From: Sclerodactyla briareus
Taxonomy: Eukaryota > Echinodermata > Holothuroidea > Dendrochirotida > Sclerodactylidae
Reading direction: 5' to 3'
Assembly: GCA_026419785.1 (NCBI GenBank)
Contig: JAODTK010003810.1
Coordinates: 62,001-126,000 of the forward strand
Length of the DNA stretch: 64,000 nt
Shown: in pieces, positions 14,401 to 29,500 of the stretch
Layout: each line of letters opens with the position of its first letter
Numbering within the stretch: the stretch's first letter is position 1
The notes under the pieces: model-generated
Seen by the model: the letters and a program-made list of their open reading frames with translations, nothing else
Database searches by the model: none
Told to the model about the DNA's origin: nothing
Made by a program: the position numbers and the translations under genes

Positions 14401-17400
14401 CTACAGACCTTTTGTTCACACCTAAGGTAAGTACATGACTTACTACATCTGCTTATAGTATGTCTCATCGTTCTCAAAAGGTGTTACACTGAATAATTAG
14501 CGTTGTGGAATAATCAAATGATTTGAATTTCGTTGACACCTGTATGAGGCGGTTTCACTCGGGATCGCATATCAAATGACTCAATTTACTAAAATTTTCT
14601 GTACAAATTCTATCTATTCTTTCAATGGATACTCATCATTACATTTAAGTATCGTAATATTGGCGAACCCTCCGCTCGCATTGGAAGAATGAATCACGAG
14701 TTATTCCTGTGTTCGTGTACCCTGTCACGCACAGCCGCAAATAATAAAGGATTTTTCTTATCCTCTAAGGGTTTTCAAGAGATGATGCAAAAACGCCCAT
14801 GATGTCACGGTGCTGCCCCGAAGTCAGAGCTCTCTACTTGTGAACTGGCAAGTCTCCGATGTAAACTGTGACGTTTTCGGCTACACCATCAGAGTTACAA
14901 ACCTTGAATCAGATTCAGTCAAAGTTTACTACGCTCATGGGGGCGAATCGAACAGCATAGTCGCAGATGGTTTACCGATGGCATCACGTTCCAAGTAACA
15001 GTGGCTGGGCTACAATCAAGACAGTTACCTCAGGTTGGATTTGTGAATGCAACAACTGGTAAGATTAAAAAACAATTACCACATTTCTGGTCGTATATGC
15101 GTTACAAACCGTAGTAGTTGAAGATATTCAGTGAGAATGATGATCGCAATTAGTATTATTAGGTGTCATAGTACTCCGGTAGCGCCAAATACAAAATAAA
15201 CCACTATCACCGCTGATTAAATTTCGAACTGTTTCAGATTTAACGAAAAGATCCTGGGTCGTTATAACAAAGTGTTTTACTCCTAACTAACCTAATACGT
15301 GGTGTTGTATTTTCGACTCTAGGATAGTTTCCAGTCGGTTTATAGTCATAGTTTCATTCTTTCCATGATATATGCCAGTGATGTAGTGCAGACCGGATAG
15401 GCCGGAACCGAGACCAGCCTCGCATATTGAGTCTATACACTGAAGAATGGTGGTCTCGGTCTCGAAATCGAGACCGAGACCGGCAACTCGAGAATAATTC
15501 GAGACCGAGACCGATTTCGACTACATCCCTGATATATGCATCTCATTCTGTGGATGTGCGATTGGCAACTCAAGGTCTTAATTATTTCCAGGATGCCCCA
15601 AGTAGATACCAAGCATCTCCCAGCGGTGGATGTTACCTTTTCGTCGAGAATGGAACAACATTTGACTGGGCCAGGAGTAGCTGCCTCTCAGATCCAGACA
15701 GTGACCTAGTAATCATCGAGTCTCCAGAAGAACTGGATTACCTTATCACTATGACATCCGAGTTGAAAAAATGATCAAAGCTGGTGGATAGGTAAGCTGA
15801 TTCGGCAGGAATTTAAACATGTGGCGAATGACAACGTGGATTTTTTTTAAAAAAGACAAAATTGGCGAAAAATGTAATTTCAGTAATCAGTAAATTGCTC
15901 ATTTAATTTCATTTGTGTGTTTACTTGTGTTCATTCACTCCTATAATTCATAGGATGAATTACAACACTGTAAAAATGGTAATCAATGACCGCGAATATC
16001 GCTGCAATATACTAGCATGAGAGGACTGCATAATTGGTCTTCAGTGACTATCATCTGTGCATCAAATAATAACACAACACAAATTCACTGAACCCTGTTG
16101 AACATATCTTGTTAAGTCCATTCATTTATCCTTGTTGTATTATTTGATGTTCAGTCAACTAACTTCGTCTACTTCGCCAGGTTTGTTCGACATCGCGGTG
16201 GAAGGTAACGGGACGTGTGGCTGACTGTACAGATGAAACTGCTTGGCAAAACGGTTTGTGGGCGGACGGTGAACCGGGTAACGGAGTGGAAGATTGTGCA
16301 TCACTCAGTAACGCTGATGGAAACTTTCGGATAACGTTTGCAATATTTCTCTGCCGTTCATCTGTGAACAAACTGATAAAGGTAAAAGTTTTTTGTGTTT
16401 GACACTTTGCTATACTCTACTCCTACACCAGCCAGGTATATTGGGTTTATGCATGATTTTAGAGCTGTATTTATTTAAGTGATTGATTCTACTCACGATA
16501 TTCCAGTTCAAGGTCAGTAATAAACTCAGTTGCTCCATCACAAGTGAATTATTATTTGTAGCTCGATCGATTCGTTATCATAAATGTCGATAACTTTGTA
16601 AAATCTTGCAATACAATCCCGGAAGTATTTCAATTCAACAAACATCGAACTGACATGCGGTCGCGCTTACGCAGGATTTCATCGCCAATAATGTTCGTAA
16701 TAATATGAATAGCCTAGAACAGCGGCCCCTGTAAAGTACTTCGTGTATAAGTACCAATAACGAATGTTGCGTTCTTTCGATCTCGTGTATACCGTACATA
16801 CGATTTAAACTGGGAGATGCATGCGTTCTTCGACACCAACGCTTGTCCAACACAGCGAGCCCTTTAGCGGCCATATTGAAACTCACCTTATCATTACAAT
16901 GCATGGGATAGTGGTTACGCGAAAAGCCCTCGCTTTTCGACGTTCGGCGCTCCACTAGTTTGACTGAAGTTGCGCCAACGATGATCATTTTCATTCATTG
17001 TATGAATTCACCTCATCTTCAGCTACAAAGTTATTTACCTAAATTACCTATTCATGGAACATTTCGGAAGACTCTCATTCTGAATTGGGTGCAGCGAATT
17101 GTCGCCATTTTGAATCAATGGCGACTGTAGAGTACTCAAACTAACTTGAACTGAAAGAACACTCAAGATAAAGAAGACAACTTACTTAGCAACTGCTTAA
17201 CCTCAATTGAATGGAATGCATAAATAATAAGAATGACTTATGACTTATGAGTTATATGCAATCCTCAATATAAACAAAATAAATGACCATAACTCTACTA
17301 TGCTACATCCAAATAGGCTAACATCACTGCCCAGTTCCCTGAATTGACTCAAAATATTATTCCTCTCAGTCAGTCGGTCTCAGTTTCATAGATCATCAAA

Positions 17401-20400
17401 ACACTATGTAACGGGATGTTTATGCCAATGACCATAATCATGGGAAATATTAAGTCATTACTGGAACTTGATTTGCAGAATTCTCCAGAGATGACGCTAA
17501 CGTTCAAATGTAGTTGCAGTTCCAATATCGGGAACAGAAATGAACGTCACATGGGATGTATCCATAGTCAACTGCGATGTTTTGGGTACAACATCTACAT
17601 ACGTCTAAAACCTCCGGAATTCGTCAAGTAGAAACTGTATATGGTGGCGATGTGGATGGTATGATGTTAACAGGTCTGGAAGCGTACGTTTCCTACGACA
17701 TAGGTGTCGCTGCTCTACAGACAGACCGTGAACTACCAGAGGTCTCTATTTTCAGGTAAGAGGCAGATTGATTGGTGAAAACAAGACTCACGTCTATCCC
17801 CAATAGGGTCCCAATATGGTTCACTCAGCGGCGTCATTCTCATTTCCTTTTTCCAGTTGTAAGGCAATAGGCTGTTTTTCCGCTCCATGGCACAACAACT
17901 TCCAGGCTTCAGAGCTGATGCTCTATCCATTTTCTGAATCGAGCGATGCCTCAATGAGCCCAAGGAGAACAAACAACAAAAACAGTGGCCTATATAAATA
18001 TATTTCTCTGTAGGTTTATTGTTGAACAAAGGCAGCAACATACACAGCACTAACGTTTGTTACAGAACCCTGTGTGTTACTTGACATGAGGCAAGCGTGT
18101 TCAGTCATGACTATACGCCGAACTGAAATAGAGATATACATGGGCGGCGATTCTGTGGGGGCGAGGGGGACATTCATTCCCAATTCCATTCCCAATATTC
18201 AAGAAACTGTCTATTGACTTCGATTCTTTACACAGTACTGTATCCTTGTACTTCCCAATATTTTGAAGAAGAAAAAAACAGTAGTCGTTGCACATATATT
18301 CCAATACGCAAACAATTCATATTTTTCGTTTTTATTCGTAGTTTGTCCATACTTATATGACACGAGCCCTACAGGTAGTTGTTACTATTTCTCTCGTGGA
18401 ACTACTACTTATGAATGGGCGCGGTACTCCTGTTTGTCTGATCCTGGTGGGACCTCGTAATAATCAACAACCAAGAAGAATACGATTACCTACTGGAGAT
18501 GACGGGCACAGACGATACTCCACGATGGATTGGTGAGAATATGCTGACGCTTAATCATGGTTCCATCCAACGAACCACTAACAATAATTCCAGAATTACT
18601 TACTTTCAGATTTCGTAATATTCTGTAGTTATGCCGCGGCGCGAAGAAAGTTACAGAATAGCAAACTGCTGGAAGTTTTAAACATGTAGACACTATATAG
18701 TTACCGAACGCCAATGATTTGAAGAGAGTCGTTGCAGTAAAATTGGTGCTCGACCATGCAGAATAATCCCTGAAACAAATAGAGCCTAAACTTCAATGTC
18801 CTCAATACCCGTATTAATAATACCAATAATACTAATAATACCAATAATACTAGTAATACTAATACTACTACTACCACTAATTATAATAATAAGAATAATA
18901 ATATATAAGCTAATTTATATACGCTGTATAACGCTTACCATCAAATAAATCACTAAGCGCTTCACATGAGATCAAACGAGCGATGTAAGCATGCAATGAC
19001 AAGCTGTAGAGATATATGTAAAAGGCAAAAACAATGGAAGAGTAACGATAAAACAAATATGAGTAATAATACCAAGCAGCATAGAAAGTTATATACATAT
19101 ATAAAGGCACATGCAATACGAAGGCTATAATATACAAAGAATAAACCACCCTAAACGACTGAAAGACAGCAAACAGTTAAAAAATAAAGGTAAATTAAAA
19201 CACCTATAGTGCACTATACGGAGAGGCTAGAAATGCTAGACATTAAGAAGGCGGCTTTTGAAAAAAAAGGCGGATTTGGAAAATTGCCACTGTGGGAGCA
19301 GACCAAATGTCCAAGAAAGCTTATTCCAAACGTCTGGTGCTGCTGACGAAAAAGCCTGTCGACCGTAAAACGATGTTCGCGTATCTCTGGGGGACTCAGT
19401 AGGCTAGCGCAGGCGAGGCTGAACGAAGTAGGAGTGTTTCATGACGGGTTGAAAGTTCGGATGTATATGATGGTGACTGATCATTTAGTGCTTTGTACGT
19501 TAGTAGTGCCACTTTGAAAATGATATTCTGCCTACTCGGTAGCCAGTGTTGGGGGGGGGGGGGTCGACAGAGAAATGGAGAGATGTGCTGACAGCGTAGC
19601 GTTTCATTCTTGTTACAAGTCTAGCTGCAGCATTCTGAAATGATTGAGGCCTACCAAGGTCGTAAGCTTTGGCTAAAGTCGAACGAAAGGTACAAAGGCG
19701 CTCTGCCGATGTTTTCCCCAGAAAGTGTTCTATTTCCCCGTGCTAGAATAGGCGCATACTGAACAACCGCTTTTCAAGACACGCATATTGACAACACCGA
19801 CGGTTAGTGAGAATAGTTAGATAACTTTCCTTGAAAAAGAGAAAACAAACAATTTGAGATGATATGTTGGTATTGTTTCTGTAAGGTTACTTTGATAGAG
19901 CTACCGAAGGAACCTGGACTGGGCTGATTGCCGAAACTCCAACAATGGCAAGAGAATGCTTTGGCCGCCGGAGAAACAAAACGGGGGGGTACGATGAGGA
20001 CTGTGGTGCTTTGGATCTGAGCGGCCATCTCTCAGATTACGTGTGTGACCAGTATTTCAGATACATCTGTGAAATATCACCGAAAGGTATGTTGAATGAC
20101 GATTGATCAGTTGATAGTAACTTTATTTTCCAGATGTGGTAGTCAACAATCAGATCACGATACTCGGGAACGTATGCTTTTCGAAAATGCTGTATAGCTT
20201 CAAAGAATGCATTTTGTTCCAGCAAGCTAAGCTTGGTCAAAATACTATTCCCGTGTGATTATCCAATAAGTCGTCGAATGAATCATATGAGCCGATATGA
20301 AAAAGGTCTATGAGTAAACAAAGTAGTTGGTTACGTTCTGTTTCCGAATCAAGCTCCACTCAAACATGAGAGGAGCGTTTATCATAAATTATAGAGTATA

Positions 20401-23400
20401 TATATATAAATTGCCACACTTTTTCTTTTGGAGGTTTCTCAAGAGACGACGCAAACGCCTATGACGTCACTGTGTTGCCCAGAACTCAGACCTCTCTAAC
20501 CGTAAACTGGAAAGTCTCAGAGGTGAACTGCGATGTCTATGGTTACACCATTAGGGTGACAGACCTTGACACCAATTCTGTCAAGGTTTACTACGCCCAT
20601 GGGGGCGAAACAAGCAGTGTAGTCGCAGATGGCCTAACGATGGCGACCACGTACGAAGTAACAGTTGCTGGGTTACAAATTGATCGACAGCTCCCTCAGG
20701 TTGGATTCGTAAATGTGACAACCGGTAAGAATACATATATACATTTGGAATACTCTGTAGTCAAATTTGCGCTAGAATCCCCTCAATGTTCCTGTTCGAA
20801 TAAATTTCTATCAAGAGTCATATGAGGCAATGTTGTATGCATAATGTTTTTTATCATCATTTTCATGACTCGTTTGAAGTGAGCGGCAAACATGCCGAGT
20901 GTAATATATAACGTTTATACCAAGATTAACATATATATGTGTAGTACCGGTACTTCCAATCCTTGTGGGTATCAAACCTAATTAATTTTATAGTTATGGC
21001 CTATTACATTTCACCATTAGCTCGAAATGCTGATCAAGAGCCATTTTTGGGGAAATGAGTGGAAATATTCAAATAATGTTGTCATTGGTTCAACAACCTT
21101 CTGTTTGGCTATTTTTGAGAACGATATACTGTCATATCAAGATCATTCCTATTATTCCCAGGATGTCCCAGTGGATACGATGAATCCCCCGTAGGAGGTT
21201 GTTACAGATTTGTCGCAGATGGCAGAATATTCGACTCGGCAAGAAGAAGCTGCCTATCGGGCCCAGACAGTGACCTGGTGATCATCGACAATCCAGGAGA
21301 GCTAGATTACCTGCTCGATGCAACAACAGCATTGAAGACGAATCAGAATTGGTGGATAGGTGAGTGATCCTTAAATCTATCAATGAATGACCTTCTCACG
21401 ACCATGGATTCCTTGTGATGCATTAGTTTGGACGGTACAGTGTGATTTGCAGTATGTCATAGACTGGTTTCACTAGAATCCCTCTAGTTTTATTTCTTGT
21501 GATGGACTATGTAGATAGTTTATAGGTTCAACGTAACCCATGAACACATGCATGACTTATATTGATTGGGTCGTCTTTTCTTATCGCATTCGTGCAAGCG
21601 GGGGATACCCTGCCTTTTTCTGGTGAAGCTGAATGAGGGGTCGGGCGGGGTAGTTGAAAACGAGTGTTGTGAAAGAACGATATCTTCGATATAACCCTAA
21701 CCATGCATCTTTTGTTCACCGATAGCCGATCGACGCGACCTGACTCATTGGTTGTGGTTTTTATCATAACAGGACGCACACAATTTTATATGTATATATT
21801 TAGAGCGCAACTGCAGTTGATTTATACAGGGGCTAATTTAATAGCTGGAAAATAACTGAATGCATCGTCCAAACGGGAAGTTCATAGGACTTTCCGGTAC
21901 GGAGTTATAGTCATTTGAAGTTTGTGTATTGTGAAACATGTGTATTGCGCAAGATTGAAATGCATCCCATCATGCAATTAATTATGTCATAATTGCACAA
22001 CCCTGCAAACATTCTTGTTTTCTATTGAAATTCAAACATTAATTACACTACGAAAATCATTATGCTATGGGAGAGGATAGCTGTAGCGGGTTGGTAGGTG
22101 TTGATGGTTACTTTAGTGAGAGGAAGACACAAACTTGCGAAATGTTGACTATTCAACAAAATGAAACAATCAAATACATAACATAATTCCTGAGTTGTCC
22201 ATGTGTGACGTCAGGCATTATTGCGCAATTGGGATTCTCCCCAATTTCTCTGCCTAATGGCCCAAATACTGGCCCAATAACTCCACAAAGGAACATCGTA
22301 TTGAAATGGGTGTTGGGACCTATAGATACAGTATTCAATTTTCCACAATATTTTCTCTGTTGTATCGGAGCCTGCAGTGTCCTTCAACACAGAGAAGAAT
22401 TTATCCTACGAGGAAAGATCTAAGGCGTCTCGGGTCTTAATACCATGGAGCTGAGGCGAATTCGGGGTGACTTGATCCAGGTTTTCAAAAATTGTCCATG
22501 GACTCGATGGCCTTTCCTTCCACTACTTCTTTGAATTTTCCAATGTTACTGCAAATAGAGGCCACTGTCTCAAGCTTCGTGGCAAGCGCTGCAGATTGGA
22601 CATCGTAAATATTTTTTCTCGCAGAGAGTGATCAAATGAGTGGCATTGTCTTTCTCTGAAATGTTGTTTTCTCTAAGCGTGTGAATGCGTTCAAGAACAG
22701 TCTTGCATTATTTTCAAGAATCACGGGCGAATTATTTAGAGTTTTGGTTCATTTTCTTTCCTTGGGATGTTGTGGTTCCGGGGTCGTTTATGAGGATTAT
22801 GTCCTTCTGACCCTTATTCACTAAACTAAACTAAACTAAACAGTTGCTGAGAATGTACAAGAATGAAACCACCAAGTTTCGTTCGTTCCGATTTCCGTTT
22901 ACTGTGGTAGGGAAACTGCTACACATAGAAACACTTAAATTGCGTTGATATGCGGTAACTCTTCTTTCCTTTCTTAGGTTTCTTTGATATCTCTGTTGAG
23001 AATATTTGGACTTGGGTTGACTGTCAACAAGGAACAGAGTGGCACGATGGATTATGGAAGAATGGGGAGCCGAGCAATGGTAACGAGGATTGTGGATCAT
23101 TCAACAATGAGAACGGCACTCTGTCCGCTAACGTTTGCGATGTGTTCCTGCCATATATTTGTGAAATAACACCGAAAGGTAGGCACTTCCACTAATACAG
23201 AAATGTGTTATCAAGGCTATAATCTAAGCGAAAATAAGGCACACTTTTTTTATGTTGCGATTTATCGGTGTATTTCGAGATGAAATATACCATAGAACTC
23301 GCTATCAACAGTGGAATTATCTATCATCGGGGCAGTCTTCCTAAAAGACGCGCCGAATGCAATGTTCAGTGATGGTTGATAAATAGCAGCATTTTCCTTT

Positions 23401-26400
23401 CGATAGATTTTTCCAGAGATGAGGCGAACGTAAAATCTGTTACAGCAAAACTGCGATTTCAGAAACGGAAGTCAATGTGACTTGGGACGTTTCCCAGTAC
23501 AACTGCGATGTGATCGGGTATAACGTGTACTACACACCAAATAACCAGGGGAATTACCCGTGTGCAGACAGTCTATGGTGGCGATGTAGATGGCGTGGGG
23601 TTGGAAGACCTGGAAATTTATGTCATCTATGATATTGGTGTTTCCGCTCTACAGTTCGACAGGGAATTACCACAAATGGTCATCTCAGGTAGGCATGTTA
23701 CTGTCATGGTCTAAATCACAAGGCGGAATGGTAGAGTGGTATATCAGTGACACTTTACAACTAAAATATCTCTGGTTTGAATTCCAGCAGTCACCGGACG
23801 ATTTTCCCTAGGTGGCTGCACTTGCAGTTGCGATGGGCCGGGTTTTGGTCTTCACTTCATGGTTCCGCTGTGATGCAGTGGTTTTCCTGGGGTTGCTAGG
23901 GTTTGTTTCGGGATATTCGCAATATGTCTCGTCTGTCTACTGTGAGCAGTCACGTTGAACTTGAACTTCCGCTCCTCCAGGTTCCGAGAAAGTAGTCGGG
24001 TCCTGGAATTCACTGATAGTCATTTCTGATGGGACGTAAAATGGCGGACTCGGTAGCAGGTTGAATCGGCTACACCCCTGTCTCGTTATCATCTGAGCAC
24101 TGGTCAAGATGAGAAGACGAGTTATTGCCAGTGCTCATGCATCCCCGATCAATACGGCCAGGGTTCCTAGATGAACCTTAGTTGGCTTTATGACCGTAAA
24201 AAATTCAAATCAATAATCCGACACCTAGCAACATATCGTAAAATGTCGTCTTACTTAAGATCCATTGTACAAGAAAGTATTTAGCAGAGGAATAGATTAA
24301 TGCACACAGGATACGAATAAATACATCTTGACATCACCAACTGTATTGCGTGACCACATCACTAATCGCTAGGGTATTATAATTGTGTCCATCCTGTTAA
24401 TGCAGTATGTCCGTATCCATACGTCACGAGACCGTCTGGTGACTGTTATTACTTCTCGCGTGGATCTACCGTCTTACGAGCGGGCCAGGTCAGCTTGCCT
24501 CTCTGGGCCTAACAGTGATCTACTTATAATCAGCGACCAAGAAGAATTCGATTACGTGACAGAGATGACCTCCGATGATGACCTCCCTAGATGGATTGGT
24601 AAGCGTCATGACTTGTGTCTATTTCTTTAGTACATTGCAGAGAGGTTGAATATATATTCAAATACTTGTCAAGTCCACCTCGTATGAGGATGTTGTCAAG
24701 CTCAGGACACATTCAATTGAGATTAGCACAGCTCCAAACCTAAACCAACTCATACATCAAGTCGGATGACATACTGCATACCTGACAGCTATTTCAATTT
24801 ATTATTTTACGAATGTTCAACAGATATTACGAATGATGGTCCCCAAATTACGATTTTCGCTATTGGGCATGTCGTGTTCCCTTTTGTTATTCTTTGGTGT
24901 CGTAGGAAGTTATTGAGTGGGGGGTCTCCCCCTTCCAGGGGTTCCTTGATGTAAGCTTGTTCAATATAACACTCCCACTCCGTTTCGGAAATTTAGACGG
25001 GGTCGGAAGGGAGAGTTGTGCCTACAACTACCAGTGAAACAAGTACGTAATGAACAGTGAAGAATTGTTAACGTCAATAACTTCTAGTAAGATTGGTACG
25101 ACCCTGAACAGTTACACCTGCTAACCTCGATGACCAGCGATAACTAGTGAGATCGATGCAATCATGTACTGTTGTACCTTTCAATGGGTTTATGAGAGTC
25201 GGCTGATCAAGATACATACTTGCAATATAATAAATTAGGGTACTCACCTTGCAAACTAAGTCTGACCTAGGAAATCATCCAGGCCCGATCCCGTGGTAGA
25301 GTTGCCGTCCTGACAAAATCGTGCCGGCAACTATTTCATGAGCCAGATTCGCCTGTTATATACGTGAGTAGCTTTGCCTGTTAATTAGGTGACTAATAAA
25401 CAATGCGAGGTCAATGATTGATACCCAGACGTTTGCGAACACACTGATTGGATAAATTCATGTAGTTTCATTCGGTTTTGGTATCTACAGGCTATTTCGA
25501 CAGAGCAACTGAAGGACAATGGACATGGGCAGACTGTCAGAGTTCCAATGCATGGCAACAGTCTCTCTGGGGTAATGGAGAGCCGACTGGTATGATGAGG
25601 ATTGTGGTGCCCTAGATCTGAATGACCATCTTTCAGATTACGTATGCGACCAATACTTCAGATATATCTGTGAAATATCACCAAAGGTAAGAACTGGAGT
25701 AGAAGCTTCACCTATACCAACATTCTTTTTTCAAAGGGAGCAGAGTAAGCCTAAGACATGGGAAATGAAACCTACTAATAACAATCATATGAGGAGACCA
25801 CGAGGAGATGATTATTGGTGAAGAAGATGCAACTGCATTTATCACACAACAGTTGAATTAGGTGAGCCGTTATGGCGTCATACCACATGACGCTGTCCTC
25901 CACGCTAGAGGAACGCCTGCAACGGCGGATTCAATTGTGTTCGATTGTTCGACCCATGTCATGACAATTGAAAAATCAAGACACAAAACTGTGTCGCGAT
26001 TCCTAGCCATCGCTGACAGGCTAGTGGCTACTAAGGCCAAACCAGAAAAAAATACCCCCTATTAGATATTGTCGGTTTTAATTCTCAAAATTCCTTTCTA
26101 TAAAGTCGCCCACTCGGAATCTCAAATATTATCCTTCCCTTCATTATCTGCCCTTCTGTGGTATCACATACCCCTATCTGAGAGACTATATTACTTGGGG
26201 CTCTGGGCACAATTATCCTGACACAAGCATCCGAATTTGCTGAGTGGCAGCAACACGACATCCCTCTAAAATGTTACGTTGCCAAGATATATAAGGATTG
26301 TCCTTTTGTGACCTTAAATGACCTTGAACTGGCACCAAAACAATAGGGGTTCATCCTCTCTATATGTCCAACCCACATACTTAATTCGAACCTCATACAT

Positions 26401-26476
26401 GCTTGCGTTCTTTAGAATAGATATCGTGCTGACGAGGGGTTCCACACACACACAACACACACACACACACACACAC

Positions 26477-26518
<42 letters not shown>

Positions 26519-29500
26519 ACACACACACAAACACAAGCATACGCACGGTGCGTGACTGCATAGATTCCTTTTGCCTTCGGCAAGGAATTAAAAAACGTTC
26601 AAAAGTTGTCCTATAATTATTAACGTCTCCACTGTTATGTCCCTCCAGGATTCTCCAGGGAAGAGGATAACGCACACGGCGTAACAGCTCTACCACGGAC
26701 GCAATCGTCTATCACTGTCCGCTGGGAAGTCTCTGAATTCAACTGTGATGTTTTCGGTTATACCATCCGTGTAACAGACGTGACGACACAATCAATAAAT
26801 GTGTATTACGCTCATGGTGGGGATACGACTACACTGGTAGCTGATGGTCTTCAAATGGCGACAACATACCGAGTAACTGTTGCTGGCTTACAAATCGATG
26901 GACAGTTGCCTCAAGTGGGGTTCGTTAATGCAACCACAGGTTAGTATTTCATCAGTTGTATAGGCGTGCGGGCCCGTATTCAAAGTTGTACACCTGGCTT
27001 CACAATACACAAATTATGGTGGCTAAAACGTCCACTCGCTTCGCGAGCAGCGCTGACTTATTATTACTGAAAAACGTTTGTTATGTTAGGCATACATATT
27101 TTGTTTTCCAAATTAAAAGACTGGTCTTATGTAGCATATTTAATATAGCCTGCATGGGTGATTTTCCCAAATGCTTGGGGGGTAGCCGAATAATTTGTTT
27201 AGGTCATACCGGTTATCACTGCCCCCATGCATGATAACCACTAGTTGTGTCATAGTACCAGGCAAGACAGGAATGGAATTTGTCGTGCCAATCAGGCGAT
27301 TACAAAAATGGCGCGACAACCAAATTGAGTAAAGAGAATGTTTTTTTTTATACGTCCACAGCTTGCCCAAGTGGCTATACTACATCCCTACGGGTGGCTG
27401 TTATCTCTTCCGGGAAGCTGTCAGGACGTTTGACTCAGCCAGGCGGAGCTGTCTGTCCCAGCCAGGAAGCGATCTGGTGATCATCGACACAGAGGAGGAA
27501 CTCAACTATCTATGGAACTATGCATCTGCGCTATTGCCTGAAGCCGACTGGTGGATAGGTACGTTGACTCCGAACAGAGGATGTTGGTGGGTTCGTAACA
27601 TGAAGGGACAGTGATGAGAGAATGAGCATCAAGCACGGATGCTGCCAGTGCTGATCTCGTTATCGTGAGCATGATTTCCCACATTTGCTCAACTGTTGGT
27701 TAGCTATTGGAAATCCTCCATTATCCATAAATAAATGCGTGAATGTGTAGAATAAAGTGTTTAATATTTACACCTAAGTTACGATAGAAGTAACTGCGTG
27801 TATTTATGGCGCGCTCCTCCTTGAGGAGGTTACCAAGCGCTAAACAAATACACGGACAAAAACAACATCACCGCCTGAGAAACAAACAGGAAAATACGCT
27901 TGGAGTGTCATGTAGACACGGGAGAAGGTGTGTAAGCCTGCTGTTGTATAGGCACGTGGGATCATTAAACTGTGGTAAATTAGGGTATGTTAGGGGCGAT
28001 GTTTCAGCCATTTACCGTTATTGATAGGAACGAACTAATTCACACAATTACACAAATCCAGAATCAGCTAATTCAATTTGCCGTCCCTGGCCACCTGCGT
28101 CGCGATTGGCGGCTCCGCAACCTGTTCTCGACCTTTCGTGGCTGAACACTGTAGTTGTTTATTGTGCGTGTTGTTTATTCTAATATGTGTTTTGTTTTGT
28201 AACTTCTACAGGTTCTTTGACGTTGCCTCGAGGGTAGCTGGAAGTGGGGGGCCGATTGCCAAGCACCAAACGATTGGCAAAACAGCCTTTGGGCGATTGG
28301 AGAGCCAGGCAACGGGAATGAGGACTGTGGATCTTTTTCTTTTAAAACAGGCGCCATGTCAGACAATGTGTGCGATATCTTTCTGCCATACATATGTGAG
28401 ATAACCGAAAAAGGTAACTGAAGGTGGTCACTGCCATATATTCTACATATAGTGTGATTGCAAAGTAGAGTTACCCAACAATTCCAAAAGCAAATCTCAC
28501 AGGTACCCTTCCACTGGAGCTGCTAATGAGCGTTCACTCCGATATAGTTGTTCAAACAGTATTGTTTATTTAAGTTAATATAGTGAATATAACGTCGTCA
28601 GTTCTAGCCGCCTCTCACGCCTCCGTCCCATCCCATTGTTTCAACCGAGAGAACCGATCATGTAACATTGTGAAGAATTTGTATATTAGTGATAGTATTA
28701 TCAAATGTTGCCTTACATCAATTTACATAGGAAGGCTATCAAAAATGATAAAAAAGAATATTGATCTCGCTCGAACGTCTTTCCTTACGCGACAATGGCA
28801 TTGAGATGCATCAATATGCCGACGATACACAACTGATTTGTATTGTAGTTTCAAATATTCTGAGAGAGAGACGCTGCCTTCGTGTCTGTTCAGAGCGCCC
28901 TCCATGACAGAGAGTGGATGCTCCTCACAAACTAAAACTAAATTGATGACAAAACCATCGTCTTGTTGACGAACTCGAAGCACATGAAAACCCACGGTGA
29001 TGGTATGCCTGTACAGTTTGGTGATACCATTCCTTATGCCACATCTGCGAGGAATTTCGGAGTCGTTTTTGATAGTACGCTTTCGATGGAGGAGTTTATG
29101 AAGCATAAGTGGAAATCCGCTCGTTACCACCTGCGCATCATCGGCAGAATCCGTCCCTATCTTAGTTCCAAGGCAATTGAGCAACTGGTACATGCATTCA
29201 TCGACTAACATCGACTATTGCCACTCCCTTTTGTGCAGACTGTCGCGTACTGATTAATGAAATTGCAGCGCACCAAGAATTTCGCCGCTAGACTAATCAC
29301 TGGCAAGTCTAAACGTTCAAGCATAAGCTCTCTGTTGCAGCACCTGCATTGGCTCCATGTTGAACATAGAGGTATTTTCTCCTTGTTTTTCGTGCTCTCA
29401 CACCGGTTCCCCATCGTATATTAGGGGGTTCATATCAACCCTCCAGACGCCTACGTAGCTCTGACAAAAATCTCCTCGTCATTCCATCCACCCGTACAAA

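Larger units (their letters stand above)
18533..19885. other. Intron with trinucleotide repeat and LINE relic
   Basis: Contains an AAT/ACT-type microsatellite and a minus-strand LINE tail, both listed separately. No host gene seen. Confidence 0.5.

Noticed and set aside
26314-26696. Long cysteine/valine-rich open frames on the minus strand and a threonine/histidine-rich frame on the plus strand
   Set aside because: Translations of the CA microsatellite.
28723-29211. 162-codon minus-strand open frame, the longest listed
   Set aside because: It is the antisense shadow of the LINE reverse transcriptase fragment on the plus strand, which has the YADD motif and conserved blocks.
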